Of a stretch of DNA of 64,000 nucleotides, positions 25,619-37,000 are shown piece after piece (position 1 is the first letter of the stretch; each line of letters begins with the position of its first letter). The position numbers and the translations under genes were made by a program. The notes beneath the pieces are model-generated. The model was not told the DNA's origin, did not search any database, and was given only the letters and a program-made list of their open reading frames with translations. The stretch comes from Alitta virens (Eukaryota > Annelida > Polychaeta > Phyllodocida > Nereididae), in contig OW028573.1 of the NCBI GenBank assembly GCA_932294295.1, forward strand, positions 19,054,155 through 19,118,154. The letters run 5' to 3'.

Positions 25619-27368
25619 TACAATAAATACGATTTTTTTTTTCGTCAAAGCAATATAATCTACTTTTGATCACATCCACACGTGGACACCCTTTGGCAAA
25701 GGGCATTTAACTGCACCGCTGGATACAATTGCGCTGCAATAATATCCCAACAAGAGACTATGCTTCTAACTATGCATGGGTGAATCTGTAAGAACTAGCA
25801 AGACTGAAAGAAAGACCACATCGGCTCGAGTGCAGCTGCGCATAAGGAGAGCCATAAGACCGGAGGGTGTTTTTGTGAGCACAGATGTGCGGCCAATTGA
25901 GATATGTAGCGTCATAGTTCAGAGATCCCGGCAAACAATAACGGATCAAGCCGATGATGGCGGCTCAAAGCCCGCCTAATCTTAGCCCGTGTCCCAAGAC
26001 GACGAATCGCGCGTTGCTATCGATCAGGTAAAAATGGCGGGATAGCAGAGCTATGGGGCTGTTTGATGGGCAACGACCGAAGTCTGCAATCATTCCAATT
26101 ATGCTGTTGCATGATCAAGTAGGTGATAAAAATACAATACCACTCAACAAAAAACCTCTCTTGGCTTTTGTCTTCTTCAAAGGCAACACAAAGAACCTCA
26201 GTTAAATATGCATATGGACAAGACTTTTTCCCCCTGCAAATATTGATAGCAATTTGCGCGATTACTGCCTCCCGCGTTTGAGCGTCAAAGCTGGGCTTTC
26301 GGTTAAATCTCTCAACAAAGCGGCCATTTCATCATTTCCCACAACGCCTTCAACTACTTCAAATAAACAACCTTATGATGTCAACAGCACTTTCCACATA
26401 TTTAAAATCCAATTCAAAAGGAGCTGGGGAAAACGGTCGTAAAAAACATCTGGGAGAGCTCTAGAAAAAGCAGTCAGCATTGTTCTTGTAATGAGAGGGG
26501 CAAATCCAGAGGATCTAGCCAAGAACCAAACATGGTTGTAATTAGTCAAATTAAATCAGTATTAACTTTTCTAGAGGCAAGGAAATATATCATTAGCCCA
26601 CTACACGAACAGCATAGAATCGTCGAATTACTTTATTAAATGACATTACAAGATTTCCTTAATTACATTATTAACAGCCAAGAAAGATGCTAGTTTGCCT
26701 GCATATTCTATGAGGAATATTTTCAGTAGTAAATAGCACATCTTGTTATCAGATAGATTTAAATGCGCATTACAATAATTTCTCGTTGATTTAATAAAAT
26801 ATGATATTGGTTTAAAATGTTATTGCATTAGCCCATAGTTCAACAATGGCGTACAGTGTATACGTCTTAGACTGGTATTGCTAGAGCTTCCAAAATTCCC
26901 CAGCCAGAGCTCTGAAAATAACAGCCGACATGAAACCCAGGTCTCAGTCAGGCTTGGCCACCATGCAGCTACATTTGTATGAAGAATTAGGCTAATCCGC
27001 CTGTCACAATAAATTCCCTAAAAAATATCCAGTGGCCAGACTGTGTTGGAAAATATGACTGAACGCTGGCAACTGCATGAGGTAGTGCGCCAAAAGTATG
27101 CTAAGTGACCTATTTCATCACACTGCCAACGCAACTGTCGCACAGAGCAGAGCGGTAGCCTATAGAGCCCACCGCACACAGTGATAAATGTATTCATGCT
27201 CAGCACGACCATTGCATCTTGCTCTGGCTCATTTATGCCCCCAGCGTGCACGAATTTGCACTTGAATCCTTTCATAATTAAACAGGCATGATGCTGACTA
27301 CTGGCTTGCTTAATTGAGCCAATAATGCACATGAAAATAACACCAACAACATTGAGAACCATTCAGCA

Positions 27369-27910
27369 TTTATTGCATACCATTGCATGTGATTGGTAGG
27401 CAGTGCTCATCTCGGATATTCACATCTTTAATTTAATCATTCGATACATGTGCATGATATACATAATATGTCCCCAAATGCGTTTAAATTTAAAGAATTA
27501 CAGCTATAGCGCACAAAGCATTTGTCTTCGTCATGAATCACAGTCGTTACAAATCTGTGTTCAGCGTGACACTGGTACAGAGGTTCAAGACGCCAAAAAT
27601 GTATAATACAATGTATATATAATAAATACATGAACAAATTTAACAACGATATAACAAAGGATCATCATATGTCACAGACAAACAATCACAGAATTGATTA
27701 AAAGAGCTTTTACCGACATACTCGGCAAGACAATTCAGCTGCTGGAATTATTTACAAACATGACTTAGCGATTCCCATACGCTACTACTATACAAATACC
27801 GAGTAGAATATGAATGACCATCGATTTAAGAAAAGCAGCCTGAATTGTAAACCCATGCACATTTTGTACATGAAACTTAAGTAACGGAAGATTCAAGTAG
27901 ATCGTTGGTT
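27369..27910 (-). other. Probable 3' UTR and polyadenylation signals of the OCRL-like gene
   Basis: No coding potential is seen. On the minus strand, ATTAAA occurs at 27437-27432 and 27432-27427, and canonical AATAAA at 27374-27369, about 480 to 540 bp after the stop codon. These are the first good poly(A) hexamers downstream of the stop. The choice of cleavage site is inferred; cDNA would settle it. Confidence 0.5.
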
Positions 27911-28071
27911 TCACATGTCGTACTCTTTGATAAGGAAGTGCTTTAAGAAAGTGGCTTTTTTACCAGTATCCTCAAAGATAACTTCTCTTGTTGGTTCAAT
28001 GATGATAATCCCTCCATCTTGGTCAATGTTCATGTCCTTTCTTCTTAGCAACAGTTGGCCAAACTGCCTCG
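27911..28071 (-). CDS. OCRL-like terminal exon d with stop codon
   Basis: Terminal coding exon: 161 bp, two bases completing an Ala codon, then 52 codons and TGA at 27913-27911. It follows an excellent pyrimidine-rich acceptor (TTTATTTTCTCTGTTGCAG). The first residues, (A)RQFGQLLLRR, align with the (A)xxFGxLLLR motif that follows the N-L-x-x-x-x-L helix in OCRL and INPP5B. The exon then carries a less conserved loop with DGGIIIIEPTR, a final helix GKKATFLKHFLIKEYDM and the stop. This helix is where the RhoGAP-like domain normally ends, so the stop is at the expected place. There is no C-terminal CaaX box. Confidence 0.9.
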
Positions 28072-31000
28072 CTGCAACAGAGAAAATAAAGCTACAGTCA
28101 ACAAAGCATTGCGCACAAGTTGGTGCAACTTGGTGGAGTCAAGTATTAAAGATGGCAGGTTGATACTGATTGAGCGGCGGTCACTAAGACTCCACTTAGA
28201 GAGCCAGGGAGTGGGAAGGGGCCTTGATAAGGAACAATGCAGTCTGTTGCCAAGGAAGAAGTTGACATGGGAAGTAGAGGGATGTCTAGCACAGTCACAA
28301 ATAGAAGTAGATGGGGTGCTTCTGGGACAACATCAGCCAAGGATGCAGATTCAGGTGCCAGGAGACCATGAAGGCTACAATTCACCACAGCATTCAACAT
28401 ATTTGCAGGGAATCAACTTGTTTGGCTGCCCAGTAACGAATGGCCAATGGTAGTTAGGTGGATGGGTGAGCAGTTTGGCGATTGCTGTCATTGGCCACAA
28501 AGACAGGGCTAGCAGCCATTCAGCTGGACATTGTGACCGCCTGATGCTGCTATTAGGCTCTCGTCTCTGCCTTCTATCTGCAGACAATCGCCAGGCTCGG
28601 ACCCTGGATGCCAATTATGAGGAGGCCCGTGGGCAGCATGGCACTGGACACATGCAGGGATGCAAGGTTGTCGGCTCATAAGGAACCAGCGTCTTCTGCT
28701 TTAAAGAAATCCACACATCCCATTGATGTTCACCTACAGCAGTATACCACACCACTACATCTGTTGGATATAACTTGCTCACTCTATATTTTATGTACAG
28801 GGGAACCCACAATGAAGACTCCCATGAGATACACTGAATTCAGCAAAGTGCTCTCGAAATCCCATTAACTACGTTGATGACAATACTCTAGCTTTCTGTA
28901 ACAGAAATCCTCTCATTGTCAAACAATCACTTGAACTTGTGTCTAACATGTCTCTATGTTGGTTTAGAAATAATTTCATGCAAGTTAAACCACCAAATTT
29001 TCAATGTATGATGCTATTAAGGTAAGGTTGTCACATTAATAACAGACTAATGTTTTCTATTCACATAAAACAGCTGATTGCCAAATGTAATAGGCATGTC
29101 AGTGTTCCAGGGAGACTCAGTACTCTGGTTGACACAGAAACAAAGTTAAAAACTATTCATACTCCACTTGTATCTAATTTGCAATATTGTAATACTATTG
29201 TAATGTCACTGATACTAGAAAAATGGAGAAAGTCCTAAAACGTGCTCTGAGATTTGCATTCCATGATTTTCACTCGATTATAAAGAATTGTTAAGCATGT
29301 TAAGACAGCGAACTGTCAGTCATTGTATGTACACAGAATAAGAGATATTCTAGTCAATGTTTGCTAAGTCAAATTAAATGTTCTTCCTCCAATTGAATGT
29401 AATTTATTTCAAGAGAAAGATACAACTTATCATTTGCAAGGTGCTAACTTGATTCAAACTGTGTATGATACTGTAAAGTATGGTTTCAATTCTTTTAGGT
29501 ATCATGGTGCCATGTTATATAACAACTTACTAACCAAATTGAAGAATCTAAATTGGATTGATCTAAATAGTGTTATTCGGGATTGGAAGGCGAGCTATAA
29601 CACTAAATCACGCTTTTTATATTCTCTGTTTGAATCTGATTTTAACCTTCTCATTAATTGTATATCATTGTATTTAGTCGTTCTCATTTGTACATAATGT
29701 CTCGTTGTCATTTTAGTCGGGGACAAGCATCACTGCTTATTTATTGTTTCACCATGTAAATATAGATTTATTTTATCTTCAATCCAAATGGTACTGATAT
29801 CAAGTGACTCAATTGTGGGTTCCACTGCATATACACTGCTTGGCCCAGCTTTCTTTTTGGCTAAGTGTTGGGTTAACCCCTTAAGAGTTTCAAATTCTTC
29901 ATCAGTCCGTTGAAGTTGAGCAATTGGGGAAGTGAGCTGTGGTTGATATTCTGGCTATTGGGGCGACTGGTGGCAATTTCCTGGGGCTGTTGATCAATCC
30001 CTTGCAACACCTGGGCGACTGGCAGAGGCGGAATAACGGCTTCTCGTTGCTATTCAGCCAAGGCTACACCCGGGTGTTGAGTGGCACTGCAGGTGTGGCC
30101 CTCTGCAATTAGTGAACACTCCCTCTTGCTTGATATTCGTCCCAAGCTCCAAGACGAACTCTGCATACCATGTCACCAGATGGCTAGCTGAGTTCATGTC
30201 GCCCAGTCCACCCCTCCCTCGCAACTGCTTCCCCCATCTTACCGCAGATATTGCCCATTAAGCAAACCAGGCGCAAACACCAGCAACTTTATTCAGCTGG
30301 TCAATATGATGAAGCATGCTGACTGTACTGAGCACCACTGACAGTATTACTCCCGAACCATATAGCCTCAACAAGAAGCCAGGCTGAATGAAAGCTGAAT
30401 GAGAGGTTAAACACGAGTGGCTTGCCTTCATTAAAAGATATCATCTAGGTACACAGAGGCAATGAATAGTGTCAATTGTCAAAGGGGAGGAGGCAGCCTG
30501 GCCCACCATCTTCCCACTTAACTGTCCTCGTTAGGAGCTCCACTTGGCTTGTTTCTCCATAACAATTATCCTCGGCCGCACATCAACACCGTTTAATGGC
30601 CCTGCTGCTTTTTTTCGCAACTTCCTTAAATCTAGTGCTTTCACTCGAACAAGGCACCTAATCAAAATTAGTCAAACGCTTCTAGAGCCAAGGCTCTAAT
30701 GACAGACAGACAAACAAGGCTGCAGAGAATACCTCATTTTCAGGACAAGGAATAGATGGTCTAGCACCTAGGAGGAGGACATTGGCACACTGTCAAAAAC
30801 AAGGCATAGTAACTACAACAAACCATGAGAATGGGCTCATATAATTTCCCTCCAACGCTTTCCAATAAAATTACTGGCCGTAGTACACGTATTCGATATT
30901 TGGGCCATGTATATTTTAATTGCTAAATTTCACCATCATGGCATGACATACAGTTTGTTTCATAAAATATGGTCCACTCTAGACAGCTGTAGCTACCTAT

Positions 31001-34000
31001 TCCTAGCTGTAACTATAACTGACTAAAGCCAGCTGCTTTCTGTCTACTTCTATCTAATATTCGGCTTACACCTACCACCACTGAAAAAAATAAACCTTGG
31101 TAAATGTAAGAAATTTATCTAATATATCATACATATGTACTTTTAGATGTGGCTTTGAGTAGCCAGCTATATACAGAGAGTTTCCTTTAGTGGCACGTAG
31201 CATCGTACTGCAGAAGTTGTCTAGGTTCATTTTGACGGGCCATTTGTCGTGAAAGTAACAGTACAAAGCATGCACATAAAGCATAAGCAAACAGCATAAA
31301 GTACATTGCACTGTATGTCCCTCCCTACGATGCAAAATAACAAGAAAAAACCCCAAGAACAAACAAATTTAAATTTCTTTGGTAGCCATCTGCACTCCTC
31401 ACAAACAACTGAGGATGAGGAAATATGATGATCAGAAGGCATATCAGTTGCCATGGCAGCCAGATGCAACAGGTATTGGCCAATTATCCTTTGAGATGGG
31501 CAATGTGAACCGTGGCAGCCTGCGTTCAAGGTGTGGGCGCCAATCATCAATCACAGCTCCACACCACAAGACATGGCCAGGGGGCATGGAAGAAGATAGC
31601 AGAAAAACATACCATTCACATATAAGGTATACGACTTGCAGCAGGACTACACTAGTGTAAATAGCGTAAGACAACTTGATATCTACCCCATCTCGAAAGA
31701 GATAAAGTCTGCTTCATAGAAATTGGCTGAAAATAGGGACAGGAATACAATACACAGACATGATAACCTGCTAATATAAGAAAAAAAAACTGACATTTTC
31801 ACACATTCACTTGTTCACAAAGGATCGAAGCCAAATTAGAGACTTGTGGCATTTTGCTTACTGTTAATTTGTAACGCACCGCCAGCGATTACCACTCACA
31901 CGTAAATAATTAATTCACTAACGTTAGTTCACTTTCAAATGTACAAAACATGTAGGAGGTATTGTTAGAACATATAAAGGACCGGTTTGTACAATAGGCA
32001 GAATGCGTGGCTCGGCTGTATGGGCATCTCTATATGCAGACAGACCTGCAGACAAACACAGGGGAAGCCTACAGAATGGGTCATTGCTAGAACAAGAGAG
32101 CAAATAAATGACATTAGGCTGCAGATGAATAGCAAGGAGGACAATGCAGGCAGAACTGCAGTAGTCTTGGCTAGCTGACCCCAGTAGGCTGGGGTGGCCC
32201 ATGCAGAGCATTGAGATTTATTGGGACACCAACCCGGGCGATAGAGTGTTGTTTAAGAATTCAGCGTCCACACAGCTCCACACAGCACCAGAGACAAAGC
32301 CAATTTGTCCTTATATTCACATGAACAGCTGCTTAACCTTCGCACCAACATACAACGCAGCCGATTTCCACCGTCCCTTCAAATGCCACGACACTGCAAC
32401 AAGAAGCACTTCCTGTACTTCGTAAGCGGCGTCATATTTCATCCCCCTAGAGTCATGAACGTCAGCATGATACACATGGACTGTACATCCAGTAAGTGTA
32501 TCCGGATATCGTGACCTATGGCATATCCATTCAAGCTTTACCGCCTGAATGTATTAACATTGTATAGCTGTTTTCAGGTGCTCAACAGCAGAGGTATTCA
32601 TGCAGATTAATTTGTAGAAAGAAATCACCTTGAAGTGTGATATGAAGAAAATTTTGTCACGAAAAGCCATAAAATTGCAGTTACATTTTCAATCATGCAA
32701 AAGTAAAGGCACGCTTAAACACGGTCTGGCTTTTTCTTAAAGACTTCCATTAGCGTCGATCAGCACACCACTTTTTTCTGACATGAAAACAAGAGAGAAA
32801 GAGAGACAGCTATAAAGTTGGAGGTATGATAAATCAGAAAACAACTGCCGTGATAACCATCTGACATAATGCGCGTATCAGAAACATGCTGCTGCTGCTG
32901 CCACTGATGCCACTGATGCTGCTGCTACTAATGCTATATTGGAAAAATGCTAGCATTAACTGATGTTGACAATGGATGCGTTTCATTAAGACACATACAA
33001 AAGGCAAGAAAAGGACTGACACTATCTGACGACACTTAATTGAATCTAATGAAATAAGACAAAGGAAATGGCGAGACATATACACGCGACAGCTACTGTC
33101 TCTGATGTAAGACATGGGAAGCAAACACACAACAGTGTCAACATCAACACATCCAGCAGCAGCCATTTAATAGTGTGTGTGCTGGTGATTTGGGCTGCCC
33201 CAAAGGGCCAACATGTATACACACACTATGGCTGTGACACACATGCCTCCTGCAGGTCTCATAGAGGACACAGCAGTGCATCTAATGTGCACATTGATTT
33301 CTCGCAATGGGCCAAATGGCATTTAATATAAAGGCAGGGTAGGGAATACCTGCTGTAATATAGTGTCTCCATCTGAGGATGTAAAAAAAGCGCATAGAAG
33401 AGGAATGAAAGGAGATGGCCTAGACCAGTGATACGGAGGCACACATTGGACAGCACACATTGAGCAGCAGCACACAGAACATTCCCAATAGCACACTAAG
33501 CACACTGCAGTTCTTGACCTGCGTCTGTATAAGCATCCTATTCTCCCTCTCAGAGCATTGTCTGGCCATCACAAGTCTTTCTGTCTGGCTTGAAATCCTG
33601 AGTCCTATAGCACATTTTCTCATCCTAGTTTTCACTGCAGCTTGGCTGTGTCAAGCCACATCACGATTTAAAAAGATTTGAATCATCGTCAATTCATCTA
33701 AAACGTCCCCCTGTCTTTTGATCAAAGAAACTCAAAGCTACATGTAATTCCTGTGATATATGACACAGCCTTTCATTTACCAATTTATCGTTTGTCTCAA
33801 AGAACTTCACCGAAACGAGTTAAATATGTCAACAGAGAAGCGGCAAGTTGGGCGTATGTTACTGAGACTTCCATTTCGCTTTCAGTTATTTAACGCCCAT
33901 TAAGCCACTGTCACACGGGCCGGTTGTGCCGTAGTGAACCCGTAGTATTACGTAATAGTTGCGGAAATCGCTACCCGGCTCGAAGCCGGCGGCCCCAATA

Positions 34001-37000
34001 CGGCCACCCGTGGATACCCGTGGATACCCGTCAAGCACCCGTGGGACCCTTGGCCAAGCCGCGAAACCCGGCCCCGGTAGCCGGTTGTGCCACGCTTGCA
34101 TGGCACAACCGTAGAAATCTCACGGGTGTAAAAAAAAAAAAAAAAACCTGTGGAAGTCGGCGGGTGGCCCGTGGAACCCGGCGGGTGGCCCGTAGAACCC
34201 GGCGGGTGGCCCGTAGAACCCGGCAGGTGGCCCGTAGAACCCGGCGAATTATTCGTCCCTAATTTCACCCCGGCGGCTTGTTGAGGGGTTCTACGGGTAA
34301 CCCGCCGGCTTTCACGTGTAACCCGCCGGCTTTCACGTGTAACCCGCCGGCTTTCACGTGTAACCCGCCGGCTTTTTGCTACCAGCGTCAGCGTAGGCAG
34401 GGAGGTATATACTTTAAAAAGGCTGCTGCTCCTCTAATATTAGTCCGATTTTCCTCAAATAAAGACTGAATGGCAGTATAGCTCATACTGATTCCATACG
34501 TATTTTCGGATTTAAAAAAACCCGAATATTAAGCGAGATATTTGTCTGAGAAGGCAGTTGTCTTGCGGCGGCTGCTGCTCCATTTATATTAATCCGATGT
34601 ACGTCAAATCAGGACTGAATTGTAGTATAAATCATACTGATTCCATACGTGTTTTCGGATTGAAAATAGACCAAATATTAAGCGAGATATTCGTCTGAGA
34701 AGGTAGCTAGGTTGGCGGAGGCAAACAGTGGTGCTCTCGCAGACGTCCGCGCCCTGACTCTATCAATGCAGGAAGGGCTGAGCCCTTCTTTAAAAGGCTG
34801 CTGCTCCCCTAATATTAGTCCGATTTTCGTCAAATTAAAACTGTATTGTAGCATAGTTCATACTGATTCCATCATGTTTTCGGATTGAAAATAGACCAAA
34901 TATTAAGCGAGATATTCATCTGAGAATGCAGTTCTCTGGCGGCGGCCAGGTGCTCTGTGTATGGTCATGACTTGAATGGTGTGGTCAATATTTTTGACCA
35001 TGATATATATACATTGTTTGGATGAGCTTTATTGCAATTCATTTCTACTCATTCTGCCAACTGCCATGACCGTTATGTCAATTGCTAATAGCATTTTGAA
35101 TGATATAAAGAATGGGTGTAGAGAATACAGCAAATGCTCAATACATGTGTCAATTGCCTAATTGCCTAAATTGGGGTTCTTTGACCTGTCATTTCATAGT
35201 TTGTTCAAAGATGACACAGTAATATGACATTGTCTTGATTGTCATTCACAATTACAAAAAGATGTAATTGCTTTCATTAATTAAAAACAATATATTGTAT
35301 TGTAATTACCAGGCAATGATTATATTTGTATATTGGTATTTTTTTTATATATGTGAACATTCTTATCTTTTTGTGTATATTTTTGTAAAATTTAAATGTA
35401 ATATTGATATTGTAATTAGTATTTGTGATTTGATCTGTGATTTTATATGCTATTTTTTATGTACTTATATGGACCAAATATTAAGCTAGATATTCTATAT
35501 TATATAATAAGCATATAAATCTATCTGTCTATCTAAACTATCTGTCTATCACATATTCGATTTTCGTCAAATAAAGACTGAATTATTCAGGGAAATGTGT
35601 AGAATTTATATAATAGTTAAGGTGGGGAAAATTAATGGAGTATACTAGGCACAAACAAGAATATTCTTGTCAATAAAGTTAGTAATACCTCATAGAATAT
35701 AGATATGTAGATAGACAGATAGTTATAAGATCTTCACCTAATAATATGTTACTATCAATAATTCATTAATTCGTAATCAATAAAAAACGAAAATAAAACA
35801 ATGTTTGTTTGCTTGTTGCCAATAAAATTCCGACTTGATAAAGATGTCTATGGAGCTATAACAACTATCTATAGATAGATATACTCTAGTTTATATAAAT
35901 TATCAATATTTCGTTGTTGTTTCTGAAAATAATCCAACTGAAATTAATATTGATATTGCATGTTCCATCCATGATCAAAACAATCTCCCTCTTTAATATG
36001 CATATTAAACAGGAATCAGTTGAAATTCAGAACTTCAATTAATGCTTGTGATCAATGATGAAAAAGCATGACTTACCCCATTCTTTGTATTATTCAAAAT
36101 GCTAATAGCAATTGACATAACGGTCAAGGCAGATTGCTATTACATATATAGGTTAATTGACTTTACAAAACCAAAGGAAAAGTCCTTCCCATTGGCCAGT
36201 TGGCAGAATGAGTAGAAATTAATTGCAATAAAGCTCATCCAGACAATGTATATATAATGGTAAAAAATATTGACCACACCATTCAAGTCATGAACATACA
36301 CAGAGCACCTTGCTGCCTTCTCAGACGAATATCTCGCTTAATATTTGGTCTATTTTCAATCCGAAAAAACCTATGGAGTCAATATGAATTATACTACAAT
36401 CCAGTCTTTATTTGACGAAAATCGGACTAATATTAGGGGAGCAGCAGCATTGATACAGTCCCGGCGCGGACGTCTGCGAGAGCACCACTGTTTGCCTCCG
36501 CAAACCTAGCTACCTTCTCAGACGAATAACTCGCTTAATATTTGGTATATTTTCGATCCGAAAACAGGTATGGAATCAGTATAAACTATACTACAATTTT
36601 AGTTCTTATTTAACGAAAATCGGACTAATATTAGGGGAGCAGCAGCCTTTTAAAGTATACTCCTGGAAGCTGCGAGTTACTCCTACTACTCGCCTGCTTA
36701 CTCCTACAACTCGGCGAGTAACCCGTAGAACCCGCCGAGTAACCCGTAGAACCCGCCGAGTAACCCGTAGAACCCGCCGAGTAACCCGTAGAACCCGCCG
36801 AGTTACCCGTAGAACCCGCCGAGGCACCCGTAGAACCCGCCGAGGCACCCGTGGAAGCCGGCGGGTATCCCGGCGGGTTACCCGTAGCACCCAGCGGGTA
36901 ACCCGGCGGGTAACCCGGCGGGTGCTGCCCCGCCCCTTTTTGCTGCCAGAACCGGTCGCCAAACCGGCGGAAAGAGCTGTTACATAACTATTACGTAATA

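Larger units (their letters stand above)
16711..27368. other. Gene-free sequence downstream of the OCRL-like gene
   Basis: No exon or gene family was recognised. The short ORFs (for example 17907-18113 minus and 25776-25979 plus) have no known motif. It contains a CpG-rich segment (about 17760-18440), two minisatellites (19128-19169 and 25565-25618), a T tract near 20220 and AT-rich sequence around 22.3-22.6 kb. It is probably intergenic, as it follows the gene's poly(A) signals. Confidence 0.5.

Noticed and set aside
25776..25979. 67-codon ORF in a CpG-containing stretch as a first exon
   Set aside because: No donor at a sensible position within the frame, no homology recognised and no downstream exon.
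36606..36962. 118-codon ORF with repeated RRVLRVT
   Set aside because: It is a translation of the right 21-bp array of element 2.
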